This document shows positions 37,467 through 48,093 of a stretch of 64,000 nt of DNA, in pieces (within the stretch, counting starts at the first letter, position 1; each line of letters begins with the position of its first letter). Under the pieces are notes generated by a model. That model ran no database searches. It had not been told where the DNA came from and saw only the letters and a list, made by a program, of their open reading frames with translations. The translations under genes and the position numbers were made by a program. Where the stretch lies: NCBI GenBank assembly GCA_037903475.1, contig JBAJFG010000019.1, positions 8,803,001 through 8,867,000 on the forward strand, read 5' to 3'. This DNA is from Ancylostoma caninum. Lineage: Eukaryota; Nematoda; Chromadorea; Rhabditida; Ancylostomatidae.

Positions 37467-38450
37467 TACAGAGAATGAGAACGCGGAAGCGACAAGAAGT
37501 GCTAATGAAACAGGGTGTGATCGAACAAAGAGGCACTTCCTAGAAGAAAGTAAGGTCACAGCAGAAAAACTGGTTCTGAAAGAGTAGGTTGTTAACAATT
37601 ATTTTCAATTTCCTAAACTTAATATAGGTATAAAAATAAGGTTACAAGGGATGCTCTTGTGATCTAGTCGGTCGACCAACTCTAATTAAATACTAGCCCG
37701 ATTTTTCTGCGGTTAGGAAGCAGGAAATAACCAAAATTTCATGGACACCACATTTTCACTTTTCTGTTCTTCGCTCGTTTTTTCAGTAGGACCACAAGCA
37801 ATTTGGTTCAAAACATCTCCATTGCATTTATGACAGAGCTCACTTTCGATTCCATTGTCACGCTCTGACCCAACAGGTTTCGCTTTGGAGAAAAGCAGAC
37901 AAGTACTTTTTGGAGCATTTTATTTGCTTTTCCTGGAATTATCCTATACGAACCAGTCACTGCCGCTATTTTGAAGCAGTCCATAAGCACTATCCATGGC
38001 TGTTTTTTGGTCCAAAAAGTTGCTGATGCTTCAATGGAAAAATGTTTGAGATGTCTAGGGCTAATTTTCTGCGTGGCTTAAATAGGCAAAACTTGCTTTC
38101 AAGACCTACTTTGGAATTTCTCCGTATGAGTGCTTCTTTTTTCGGTTCCAGAATCTCTCATTCTGCAACAAAAAATCGCTGAACATGACGAGTCAAAAGT
38201 GGCGGCCTCCACTTCTTCTTCTCGTAGTTTCCCGAGTTCTGTGCACCAGCGAAGTGCAATAGTGGTTTGCACATAATTTCATGATTAGATGTGAACCAGA
38301 AATAAATAATGGGTTAGGCCCTTGGAACACTGCCACATAGTGATCGTAGCCATGGTGTGCGTAACTTGCAGGGCACACTCTGCTGAGGATTGTACAAGAG
38401 GATCGATTCTTCCTAAGCAAGAAAAGATACTGATAACAGGAAAGGACCTA
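37467..38450. other. Stretch without recognisable gene
   Basis: No exon with supported borders, and no repeat ends recognised. Confidence 0.35.
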
Positions 38451-39837
38451 CTCAGGCACTTTTAGAGGACCGTCCGCGCACCACTTTTTATCTCACAAGG
38501 GAAGTGCACGAAATTATGCTGCCAATTTGGGACGAGACCTATGTGGTTAGAATGCCTGTCCCACATAATTATAGAGGCTATACTTGAAACCTCCTAAATG
38601 TTTTACAGAAGTTCAGAATTACCACAGAAAACCGAGAAAATTTTCCGATTTCGGCAGGAAAATGGCAGATGATGCTGGTGTTCATGCAAAATGATCTTGA
38701 TAATCGAGATCAGCGTCTGAAATTATACCTATGTACGGAAATTGAGAAGATTTTGCAGGACCTCGTAACCATCTTGTGTCCACTGCTGCGGTCACTACAC
38801 GTGAACTCCCCTGTGGTGTGCTGGTGCGAAAAACGAGCATAACTCCTGATAGGGACAATATCTGGAGAAAGCAAAAACTGATTTGGAATTGACAGAGGAG
38901 AAGGGATTAGCGGTGCGGAGGCACGCCACCCCAGATCGAACAGATCATAAGTTCGTGCACTTCCCTTGTTAGCTGGCCAGCCGCGCACCCTTCCTTATCT
39001 CAGCGGACTGGCCGCGCAATCTATTTTGTGGGTGGAGCACCTATGATAATGATTATCACTCTTTCAAAAACGGTGGTGGTGTTTTATTGTTTCCGTATGA
39101 GCTGAAGACCGTGCAGAGCAGGAACTTGTTTACGAATTCCGTTTTCGCTATGCAGGATTTCCTAGAGTTCCGGAGTTTCGTAGGTGAGGTTTTGCGTTCT
39201 AAAACTTGATGAAGAACTGGTTCACACCTCAATTCTTCTCAGGTCCAGTGGAAAAGTAAAGTTTAAGTCAAGTTGAAGCTAAAGTTCGCGAAGCTCTAAT
39301 CCTTTTGAGCTTGTTTATCAACGAAGCTCCTATGAATGGTGAGTAATTAATTCAAAGGTGGTGTCTCAGTTTATTTCGACTCCAAGATGTTGACAGATTC
39401 TGGACGAGCTGGATGCGCTGACTATAATGATATGCGTGAAGTGCTCCAATACAGACAACAATCCTTTCTACGAGGCGCTGCGAAATATGAAGAAGGAAAA
39501 GCCCATAGTTGACTCAATTCTACAGTAGGTAGATAAAGTTTCCGAGTTGGGACTGCATATTTGTATGGAAAGTTCTGCCAGAATGAAATAAATCTGAATC
39601 GTGGATTTGATGTGTGTTATGTAGTGGTCAGCGTAGAAATTTAATGGAGTAGAATGCGCAAGTACGGGAGCTGTCCCGAGCATTCCAAAAAACGCGCGGC
39701 CCGTCAGCCATTGGGTGCGTGGCTGGTCGGCTTTCAATCAGAAGCTGACCGCCCGCGCACCCATTGCTGACCTGTTTTCTTCTCTTATGCGGCCCGTCAG
39801 ATTTGGGAATGCGGCTGGTCCCCTAAAAGTGCCTGAG
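38451..39837. repeat. Possible 1.4 kb inverted-repeat element
   Basis: CTCAGGCACTTTTAGAGGAC at 38451 is matched in reverse by GGTCCCCTAAAAGTGCCTGA ending at 39836-39837. Secondary inverted repeats inside include CACAAGGGAAGTGCACGAA (38486-38505) against 38951-38972, and palindromic GCGCACCCATTG blocks at 39695-39765. A segment at about 38885-38955 is also found, in reverse, at 45545-45600. No clear target duplication, so these could be independent repeat copies rather than one element. Confidence 0.45.
39397..39528 (+). CDS. Candidate terminal exon, unknown gene
   Basis: After TGTTGACAG, a 43-codon frame reads ILDELDALTIMICVKCSNTD.. to ..PIVDSILQ and stops at TAG 39526-39528. Codon use is strongly coding-like. 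An AATAAA follows at 39587-39592. A second frame (DSGRAGCADYNDMREVLQ..) is also open and matches the phase of a GTGAGT donor at about 39341 that follows a hydrophobic segment ILLSLFINEA. Either could be real. It lies inside the possible inverted-repeat element 38451-39837, so it may be a captured or decayed gene piece. No family recognised. Confidence 0.35.
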   Translation: MLDELDALTIMICVKCSNTDNNPFYEALRNMKKEKPIVDSILQ

Positions 39838-40238
39838 CATTCACCGATTCTTGTACGTAGAATGAGGATTAGATACGAGAGTTTCCATTTGATCTAATCA
39901 GGTAAATAGACGCAGTGCCTTTCTTAAAGGCAGCACTCACCGAAATTTTCACCTTTGAAGGGAGTCGCCTACAGTGTAGCCGCTGCACAGTCACATGAGT
40001 AAGTTGAACACAGCGAATTAAGGCATACGTGCAAAGATACTGCCGTGGACACATTTACTGCTCTGGACAATAGGGGGTTTCGTAGCTTCAGCTAACTCCA
40101 TCGACAGTGTGCGCATATGTGGCAGGGATTTGTGTGGAATGCGCACCATTTGCAGAGTTTCGTGGCGGGACCTATCACGGAACCCTGTGGACGCACATGA
40201 AATAGCGCCATCATTTTCAGTTTTCCGCGTGTTTCACG
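39838..40238. other. Stretch without gene
   Basis: A fragment GTTTCGTGGCGGGACCTATC at about 40151-40175 resembles the inner arm of the family C MITEs. Nothing else recognised. Confidence 0.35.
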
Positions 40239-40497
40239 CTACTTCAACGTTGCCGATAGTTCATCGTCCCTAAAATCCCCGATATATCGCGGAATCTCCA
40301 ACGCGCAAATTCCCATGAGTGCTGCCTTCAATTCGTCTTTGGTGCTAATCTCTGGTGCATACCCTCGCAGTTCCCTGGCTTCCGTATTTTCCTCCTCAAC
40401 TAATAGAGACCAGGGAAAGAGGTTGACCATGGCCGTCCCTTTACGTGTTCTATGTGCCGGTGTCTTGGATAACTTTCTTTTGAGTAAGAGTTCATTT
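40239..40497 (-). CDS. Coding-like open frame, possible gene or retroelement fragment
   Basis: The minus strand has an 85-codon open frame. It begins with basic sequence (LLLKRKLSKTPAHRTRKGTA), then from an internal Met at 40430 continues MVNLFPWSLLVEEENTEARE, STKDELKAALMGICALEIP and a stop at 40239-40241. The basic-then-acidic composition and codon choice look protein-coding. It is preceded by a stop, so it would need an upstream exon or is a fragment. No family recognised. A relic of a retroelement polyprotein is possible but unproven. Confidence 0.3.
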
Positions 40498-41671
40498 TTT
40501 CAAGAACTCAGTATCGGCCTTAAGTTTCGGTTTTAACCCAACAAGTTCACACCTGTAAGGGAGCTAGCAGGGCGTAAAAGGACGAGTGAGAGAAGCCAGA
40601 GAGAAAGGCTAAACAGGAGAGTTAGAGGAATGAGTCACTTTGTTTCTTTTCGCTGAAGACATTTCTTTCAGAACGAATATTTGTATCATACGGTACAACA
40701 CAACGATTATCAACCTCTAATAAACGAGGCTGCGTGGCGAAGCGACGAGTCAACGAGGAGAAGCCCGAAGGCTCGAGCCCGGTACGGTCGCCTGATGCCG
40801 AGCCAATTGACGCCAGCCGATCCCTAACCTGAGCCCACCTACCTGAAAAGGTGCCCGTTGCCGCCCACCTCGATCAACCTACCTGCCGCCCATGATCTTC
40901 CTCCCGTTTATCTCGCCAATAATAAAACTATCTTATTCACTGATTATACTTCTTAATAAACTGGTTTATTTATTCTCTGTTTGCATCGGCACCTTCCACG
41001 GCGCTACACTTACTCACCTGATTTCAACGATGTTTTCTCCTACAGAGAAGTGGTTGAAACAAAAGCGAAAACCGAATATTCGTTAAAAAGAATCGGTGAA
41101 GTCCATAAAATCTGTACTATCATATAAAATGAGTATGCATGCTATTGGTGATCACCACCAGAGCTCAGCAGGAAATTGACTCAAGGTAAGTGGGACTTCG
41201 TAAAAGATGAGATAAACAAAATCGACTTCGTAGCCGGGAGTTGGACTTTGGCCGGATAACAGTCCACTGCTTTGCAGATGAGAGAAAGGAAGAATTTTTG
41301 TTCTATCAATTCTATTACGTCTGACTGAAATAAGACTAGAATTGAAAATTGTTTCAAAATTAGAGCTGGTAAAGTACCTAGCAGCGCAGCATCGTTGAGG
41401 TTGAACGAATCCTGCTAAGAGTTTGTAGTTTGTAATAAGGTTACAGATACTACTTTTCCTCCAAGTGCCAGAAGGACATCGAGTTAATTGATTATGAGAG
41501 GGGATTCTGCTTCAGAATTCTCTGGATCCCGAATTTACTCTAAAATTTGGAGACCAACACTGGGTCCACAGAATTTTCACAAAACAATTTTACTCAAAGG
41601 CAGTGTGTCATCTTGTTTCGTAGGTTGTAACAATCAATATACTCTAGACCCCCTCTAGACCGTTGATTCCA
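40498..41671. other. Stretch without supported gene
   Basis: Contains CTCTAATAAACGAGGCTGCG near 40716-40735 followed by GC-rich sequence, which might be an LTR-like 3' end. No partner copy is seen in the window. Confidence 0.3.
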
Positions 41672-41936
41672 ATGATTTATTTATTTATTTTCACTACACT
41701 GTGCCAAGGGCTCAATGCTATCGCTCAGAATGAGGGTAACAAGGAAAGTGATGAATGTGAAGGAGTGTTTTGATGTAATGATGTACGACAAATGCATAGA
41801 AGTGACGAAAACCCCGTTTACAAAGAATGCGGAAGAGCAGTTCACTGACCACTTGGGCGGAGCTGTCCGTAACTGTGTTGGCTGCCCACCACGTCTGCAG
41901 CGTTGGCCAACACGTCTTGACGAGCCCGATCGATAA
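41672..41936 (+). pseudogene. Possible secreted-protein fragment with frameshift
   Basis: ATG at 41672 opens a 33-codon frame with a signal-peptide-like start (MIYLFIFTTLCQGLNAIAQ) and a TGA at 41771. The neighbouring frame then carries on from about 41757 with ECFDVMMYDKCIEVTKTPF.. and GGAVRNCVGC to a stop near 41936. Together they look like a small Cys-containing secreted protein broken by a frame change. No intron fits the gap. No family recognised, and chance is possible. Confidence 0.25.
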
Positions 41937-42239
41937 GATCAACGGCTTCACTCGTCCATTCGGCTCGATAAACTGTTCCCAATCCCGTCCCGAAAATTGT
42001 TGAAAAACGGGTTCAAAGGCATTTTTGTAAGATTTTATGTATATTGCTGGATTCATGACATTGAGGAGACTCAGAATCTGCTAAAACCTTAAGCACGAAG
42101 AGTGGTGATACCGTGCTTTTATTAGCTGCGTGCAAAAGTTCCGGGACAATTGATGGTGATTTGCCGTTTGAAGTCGTTTTGCTTCTAACGGTTGCGATAT
42201 CCTGCAGCGGTTTCCATGGATAATGGTATCCTAATTATA

Positions 42240-42472
42240 GTCTATCCGAAACGACGAGTCCACCCACGCACGCGGTGATCGAGAAGCGGCGCGGCTGGGA
42301 CGGATGCTGTTGGCTGCCACGTCGTCCACGTCACAGCCAAATCATTGATCAACACCATGAAGATAACGATGAAACGCGATACTCAGATCAGGGATGATGA
42401 CGTGGAGCGCTGGCAAACGTGGCAGCTTCTCGATCCCCGCGTGCGTGGGCGGACTTGTCGTTTCGGACATAC
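42240..42472. mobile_element. TA-flanked MITE nested in mariner relic
   Basis: GTCTATCCGAAACGACGAGT at the left mirrors ACTTGTCGTTTCGGACATAC at the right, with TA immediately outside both ends. Further arm pairing (CCCACGCACGCGG.GATCGAGAAGC) extends inward. About 233 bases, non-coding. It lies between the left mariner end and the transposase start, so it inserted after the mariner did. Confidence 0.75.
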
Positions 42473-42551
42473 TATATCTACCCACTTTTGGCTCCAGTCT
42501 ACTCACAGCACTGCTACACAGCGCTGCTGTGTTAGGTATGAAACCAATAAT

Positions 42552-42992
42552 ATGTGCCGCAAACTAATTCGTGGAATTTTGCTTTGTGAATTCAAATTCC
42601 GATGATCACCAAAGAAAGCGACCCGTAGCATTAGTATTGCGTTTGTGTAGGATATCTTCTTCAAAATGGAAGGAGTTAGTGGATTCTTAATTATACTAGG
42701 CGAAACTGAGAGTTTGGAAATTGCTGCACAAGCTGGTCAGCAATTCGACCTTCTCAAATGCGTCCTGAAAGAGCAGGTTGTATCGAACCAAATGCAAAGG
42801 TGGAAGGACATCACGGCGAAATTAGCCAACCATTTCCCGTTACTTGAAGAAAATCCGTAGGAAGGGGAAGAATATAAAAGATGGACTTTGATGCAACTAT
42901 TCGACCTACTGATATCCTAACAACTCTTTTCTTGTAAGGATTGTTATTATTGATGAAAAATGGGTCATGTGCAACAAAAAGAGTGCGTCGCT
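42552..42992 (+). pseudogene. Mariner transposase remnant
   Basis: A mariner transposase binds its own terminal repeats and cuts and pastes the element using a DD34D catalytic triad. Recognisable pieces in order: MCRKLIRGILLCEFKFR (N-terminal helix-turn-helix start), a frame-disrupted SPKKATRSISIAFV, then GETESLEIAAQAGQ and LLKCVLKEQVVSNQ (matching the SLED..GRP..L..LV..NP region), and RIVIIDEKWVM with the first catalytic Asp in the IDEKW block. In-frame stops follow the first motif, the SNQ region and the DEKW block. The C-terminal catalytic residues cannot be found with confidence. Clearly non-functional. Confidence 0.7.
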
Positions 42993-43620
42993 TGTATGAT
43001 CTAGGCTTCAGCAACCTACTTAAAAGTAACCAGACTATCTCTACACTCCAAAGAAATTTCTTTTACCTTTTATAGTCAGCAAAATTGAGTCATCCGCAAT
43101 GAATTTTTCTCCAAACTTATGCACAGTAATCTTCGAGTAGTACGCTCCTTTGTCTGACATAATCATGGAAGAATTTTCAAATATGAGGTCAACACAGCCG
43201 AACTTTTGTCATCCGCTGCTGTTGCGGGATCACGGCATATAATGGGCGTATAACGGCATGCGCATGTTACAATGTTGGCCTTGTAAAAAATCCACCATTC
43301 GGGCCTAGAAATTCTTACTTGCCCTGTGTAATCATTGGATCACTACCCAACAGAATGTTCCCCTTTCAAACTCACATCTCGTATCTCTACATCCGCTGGA
43401 AATGTTTCAATGAACAGACCCTATTTAAAAACGACGTGTGCCGCCTTTTCAAGTATAAACCTATAAAGGGTTCTAAAAAAATTTGTTCAAGCTATATTCA
43501 CATCATTACGCAGATGCCAATGTTTTTTGACTCGAAGAAAATTATCCACATTGAGCCGAGTTATGGCGTTTTAATAAAATTATGTGAAACTGCCCCGGAA
43601 CTTTTGCACACACCCAATAG

Positions 43621-44239
43621 AATCAATTATTTCCATTTACATTTACGATTAGCTTCAGGAGAAACTGCTCATAATAAAATTTCCGCGTTCATTCAGTTCA
43701 GCACTGCCCCGACACAACTTCTTTGAATAACTTTTTTACGGAGTCATTTATTTCCAGATTTATTTGCACTGTTGTTTACAAGAAGTATTGCTCTATCGAA
43801 CTAATGGTAAAAACCCGCTAAATCTCTATACCTGTTCAAGTCTTAGCGGCAGCCACCATGATTATGTTTATGTTAATATGTAATCATCACAAAAAGTGAT
43901 GAACTATTATGAACGATAACAAGATAAGTTATTGACATAACAAAAACTGGTTAACACAAAATCTAATAAGGGGTGGTTATATTGCACCTATTCCTTGAGC
44001 GTTTGGTTTGGAATACATCTGTTCATGCAGGAGTACCTGTTCTCCACAAAATTTGAGATAAAGTGAATCTAGCCTACAGTGCACAACTCACTTTAATCGG
44101 AATTACTTTAGAACGTCAGCTGTACCCGCAGTAGCCAGCCATGTGCCTTTAGGCAATTGCCGTCAGAGCATGATGGAGCATCGGAACGCGGGTGTGCTGG
44201 GTATTAACCTCGCGAGACATTGTAAGTGCCATGGCTGAT
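43621..44239. other. Stretch without gene
   Basis: The tail of a 135-codon open frame begun at 43319 crosses the mariner right end, which argues that the frame is chance. Nothing else recognised. Confidence 0.4.
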
Positions 44240-44249
44240 GACCTCTATG

Positions 44250-44762
44250 TTTGGTGGCGATACATTTGACAAGAGAATGTGTTCGGCAACACATTCTACT
44301 GGATAAAATTTTGCTTGGCAATAAATTACGGGAGAATGAGTGAAGAGCCTCTTAGACGATGCAAAAGACAAGAGAATCTGTTGGCGATACGTTTGACGAG
44401 ATTTGCTTGGCGATGCAAAAGGCAAGTTTTGCATGGCGATACATTTTACGGGTGTTCTGATAAGGCGTTCACTTCATTCTTTGTTGGAGACTTAGCCACC
44501 GAAGGTGTCTACCCGAATGGCTCAGCTGTTAAGGCAGCGGACTCCGGAGATTGTTATCATGGCACGATTTCTGATGATATCGATGTTTTTGAGCGGGTGA
44601 TAACCCTTCTGTTTGACGATACATTTGGCAAGTTTTGCCTGGCGATACATTTGACGAGTTTTGTTTGGCAATACATTTTACGGGACTTCTTGTTTGGCAA
44701 TACATTTTACTGGACTACTTGTTTGGCAACACATTTGACAGGCTTCGTTTTCCTAGATAGTT
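44250..44762. repeat. Degenerate minisatellite of GGCAATACATTTTAC-type units
   Basis: Units of roughly 25-30 bases with the core TTTGGCAATACATTTTACGG (variants GGCGATACATTTGACGAG) repeat across 44250-44455 and 44620-44760. A unique segment of about 150 bases at 44460-44610 separates them. That segment contains ATGGCTCAGCTGTTAAGGC, which resembles a tRNA A-box region, but no good B-box. A 161-codon open frame across the array reflects the repeat, not a gene. Confidence 0.7.
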
Positions 44763-44765
44763 GAC

Positions 44766-45853
44766 AAGCTCGTCTGCGAGGTTGCCGAACAAACCTCTCC
44801 AAATTTATTGCCAATGAACATCAGAGTAGAAGGTTTGCACGGTAGTCGTAAATCCTATCGAAGTATTGATTAACACTCATGTGTAGGTGCAATGATATCA
44901 TGCCAAAGCGTATACAAAAACATGGTACCTCCAATCAATGAAGTCCTCGGTATTTAATACACTAAGAATATCAATATTTTGCAATTTCCTCCTAAATGCT
45001 ACTGAATTCTTGGCTGCCAGCAACGATTAAGGCAGTTTGTTCAAAAGTCTCGGGACACGCGAGAAGGAGCTGCTCATTATTCTCTGGTGGGCTGTGCCGA
45101 ATCTAGGCAAGTGAATATTAGGACTCAACCTACGTACGCTAGTAGGACGGGAACACCAAAAATTGGATGGCTTCAAACTAACCTCTTCACGTAAGATTTC
45201 AAAGGCTAATAATGAATCTGCTTGAACTCTTCTGTAAAATGAAGTTTTAAAACCGAGTTGATCTAGTCAGACTCTGCAGGGTGGGAGGGATGCAGGATAA
45301 TTTGGGCAGAGAAATGCTCGATAAAATAGGATTCTAGTGAAAGCGATTTGCACCTTTTCGATTTTGATGACATCTTTCTATCAGTTGTGTGCAAGTTTTC
45401 GAACAAATTCATGTTTTTCCAGATTAGGGGCAATAGTGTTGCCGTAAAAGTACAATAGAACCCGGGTTGCTTGTTTGTTGTTGTTTTTGTTTGTTATTTG
45501 TCTATTAGAGTTTCGTACGATTTCCATCTGATCAGAAGGGACCTCATATTATGTATGATCTGTTCGATCTGGGATGGCGTGCATCCGCACCGCTAATCCC
45601 TGCTTCTCTATCGTTATTGCTAGCAAGCCAGACATGTCACTGATAGCTAGAGGTGAAGGTCGGCTATGATACGGCTATGATACGCAGACAATGATAAAGA
45701 TATGGACGAAGGATGAGCAGAGCGCATGCACGCCATTGTATTAGGTTGATGAATTATAAATGTCCGTTTGAGCTTCAAATTAAAAGCACTACAACGACAA
45801 TATTACAAGAGCTCCATCCAGGGGTAATCCCTAAATTGTTACATGACTTACAT
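44766..45853. other. Stretch without gene
   Basis: A segment at about 45545-45600 (GATCTGTTCGATCTGGGATG.. through GCACCGCTAATCCCT) is a copy of the sequence at 38885-38955 in reverse orientation. Otherwise nothing recognised. Confidence 0.45.
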
Positions 45854-46100
45854 TGTGATGTCTGGCACCATTTTGTTGTGATTATGATCTCTTCGTCTGC
45901 CTATTGATTAGATCTCTGCTGTGCTGCTTTTATATGTGCTATCCGCCAGCTCGCTCCGCCTCAGGACCGTCACTTGGGCCCCGCCCCCTTGCTATAAAAG
46001 GAACGCTGGCAGCGCTCTTGAGTTCAGTTGGATCTTACGCAATAGAGGGACGACGCGAGGGCAGCGAGCGGCGGATTCGAAGAGCCCCAAATACATCACA
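45854..46100 (+). repeat. 5' LTR, with internal deletion
   Basis: Contains the promoter TATAAAAG at 45993-46000 within GCCCCCTTGCTATAAAAGG. Compared with the 3' LTR it lacks about 52 bases between two short AGCCC(C) repeats, and that block contains the AATAAA signal. Elsewhere only a few substitutions are visible. Confidence 0.85.
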
Positions 46101-46503
46101 TAGGGGCCGACCCAAAGCAATTTGGGTTCAAGAAGAAGCCGCCTAGAGACCGTTCAGAGCGGTTTAGGCGTGAATCCTGCCCACTGTTGAGGCAGCGTGT
46201 ATTTCCTTAGAGCCGAGGAAGGTAATTGGTGTTCGGTGCACCAGTCCTTCTCTGCCAAGGAGACGAAGGAGTTGAGAAGTGCGTTGCACACAGATCCTTC
46301 TTCGCTCCAGTGGCGGAGAAGTTGAACGGGCGTGCTGAACACTGATCCTTCTCGTCTAAAGAGGAAATATACGCTGTGCAACTTCATCGTTCTGCGTTAG
46401 ATTCGAAAAGTTACGTGCTCCGTGTAACGCTCGTCGCTCGTGAAAAGCTGCAACTGAAACAATAGGAGAACAAACTAGGAAATTCGTTGCAAAAAATCCG
46501 AGT
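46101..46503 (+). other. Retrotransposon leader between 5' LTR and gag
   Basis: Untranslated leader of about 400 bases. The sequence just after the LTR (TAGGGGCCGACCC) should hold the primer-binding site, but I cannot match it to a particular tRNA. Confidence 0.5.
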
Positions 46504-48093
46504 ATGTCAACTCAGTGCGGAAACGTTAGTCCCGCAGGTTTGGAGCAGCTATTCCTGGATGAGCCGAACCAGTGTGAAGAACTGGCTTCGAGGAAAATGA
46601 GGCTGCATAAGCTCATGCATTTCGTCCAGGACATCGCCAAGCAGAACGTGGCGCAAATGACTCTGTCATTGAAAGCCATTCATGACAGAATGGAAGCGCT
46701 ACGGAACTTGCCGTCTTTCCTGGAAAGCCAAGTAGACGGTAGAACACGTTCGCAGTCAAGTATGGGCAAGGAAGTTGCAGATCTTGCACGTGCCTGTATA
46801 GACAGTGAATGCGGGAAAATCGACGGTGAGCTCGGGAAACTGAGAAAAGTAGAAGAGCAGCTTAACAAGACTGCTATCCTTGTTACACGAGCGTTGCCTT
46901 CCGCAGTCAACGACGTCTTGGCGCAAGTTCCGTCGTTGCGCATTGTTCCTGGTCCCTCAGCAGAAAGGCCAGAAGAACCGGCAATCACCTACGCGCACTC
47001 GAATGACGAACAGCTCCAAGATGAGGAGATCCATCCAGGGTTTGACCCACTTGCTGGTGTGCAGAAATCCCAGCGGGCAAAGATCTGCTCGCAGCTACCG
47101 TCGAGAGTGACGTCGAGTTCATCACCGACTGGTAACGTGTCGCAATTTGGGTTCGACAACTGTGGATCTCAGCTGGACGTCGGACATATGTTCGCAGCGA
47201 TGGCTTTACCAGAAGTGGAGACGTTTAGCGATCCACAAGGTAAAGGATTCGGCGAATTCAACTTGAGGTTTAGCATGAAGTATGGTAACCTGGGTTTGCG
47301 AGACGATATGCTCGTGCACCTTTTCTTCTCTAAGCTGGAGGGGTATCCCAAAGCGGTGGCGGAGGCGCTACCAAAGCACGTTAGAGAAGGAAGTTTCCAG
47401 GACATCATAGGGGCACTGAGGAGCAGATTCATGGAGAACGAGCCTGCAAATCAAATGAAGGCCTACATAGAACTCAAACACCTCAAGATGACAACAGATG
47501 TGACCAGATATTGCCTCCAGCTCGAGAACCTGTCCCGGAGAGCTTATCCAGATGCCTCGGAAGAAGAGCTGTCACGGACAAGAGCAGGAGAACTAGTATC
47601 TCAGCTCACGGACTGGCCGGAGTACCTACAACTGTTCACCACTATGGAGCTGGCACCTAAGGATTCCGTCTATGAAATGGTGAAGGCGATGGCGCAACGC
47701 TGCGAACGCAGCAAGGAAATCGCTGCAACAATGCAAGAAGCATTTGATGCGGGAGTGCAACGTCATCCTCACCTGGAAGGAACGAAAACTCATGTCGTCG
47801 GCCGACGTGAAGAGGATAGCCAACCCCTGCAGGAGACGAAGAGTTTAGCACGTACTTGCAGTAGTCTAACGACGAAGCAGCGGACTCCGACCAAGAAGCA
47901 AATGAAGTGCTACAATGCTACAACTGAACAGGTTGGGGCATCTCAGGCGAGAGTGCAAGAAGGGAAAAGTGGCCGAAAAGCCCACGGAGCAGGAAAAACA
48001 GAGCCAGAGGAGCGCAGGAACAGCGAGGATGTTCACGGCTTCACTGAGCAAATGGATCTGTGGTTCCGTTGGTGCTATGAAAGGCTACGATGA
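46504..48093 (+). CDS. Retrotransposon Gag, frameshifted at zinc knuckle
   Basis: This frame of 529 codons would form the capsid of the retrotransposon particle. The N-terminal 140 residues are helical (coiled-coil-like, Leu/Glu/Lys rich). The central retrotransposon-gag region runs about 230-420 and includes FNLRFSMKYGNLGLRDDM, LEGYPKAVAEALPKHVREGS and FMENEPANQMKAYIELKHLK. Near residue 470 the frame meets KCYNA, where a CCHC zinc knuckle should be. The octamer TGCTACAA is tandemly duplicated at 47908-47923, and the knuckle's second half (GHLRRECKKGK) continues in another frame. The last 55 or so residues here are therefore out of register. Gag is broken at its nucleic-acid-binding motif, unless frameshifting is used. 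Confidence 0.8.
   Translation: MSTQCGNVSPAGLEQLFLDEPNQCEELASRKMRLHKLMHFVQDIAKQNVAQMTLSLKAIHDRMEALRNLPSFLESQVDGRTRSQSSMGKEVADLARACIDSECGKIDGELGKLRKVEEQLNKTAILVTRALPSAVNDVLAQVPSLRIVPGPSAERPEEPAITYAHSNDEQLQDEEIHPGFDPLAGVQKSQRAKICSQLPSRVTSSSSPTGNVSQFGFDNCGSQLDVGHMFAAMALPEVETFSDPQGKGFGEFNLRFSMKYGNLGLRDDMLVHLFFSKLEGYPKAVAEALPKHVREGSFQDIIGALRSRFMENEPANQMKAYIELKHLKMTTDVTRYCLQLENLSRRAYPDASEEELSRTRAGELVSQLTDWPEYLQLFTTMELAPKDSVYEMVKAMAQRCERSKEIAATMQEAFDAGVQRHPHLEGTKTHVVGRREEDSQPLQETKSLARTCSSLTTKQRTPTKKQMKCYNATTEQVGASQARVQEGKSGRKAHGAGKTEPEERRNSEDVHGFTEQMDLWFRWCYERLR

Larger units (their letters stand above)
42121..43620 (+). mobile_element. Decayed mariner (Tc1/mariner) transposon
   Basis: The left end (42121 on) contains GTGCAAAAGTTCCGGGACAA. 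The right end (to 43620) carries the reverse complement, CCCCGGAACTTTTGCACACA. Without the nested 233-base MITE the element is about 1.27 kb, the usual mariner size. The interior holds a broken transposase frame with mariner motifs (separate entry). The two ends differ, and the internal frames have stops and frameshifts, so it cannot be autonomous. Confidence 0.8.

Noticed and set aside
43319..43726. 135-codon open frame
   Set aside because: It crosses the right terminal repeat of the mariner relic and has AT-rich random composition, without splice context.
44279..44764. 161-codon open frame
   Set aside because: It runs through a degenerate tandem repeat whose unit stays open by chance; the protein is a repeat artefact.
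45904..46146. 80-codon frame repeated at 49778
   Set aside because: It lies in the LTRs and is present in both only because the LTRs are copies.
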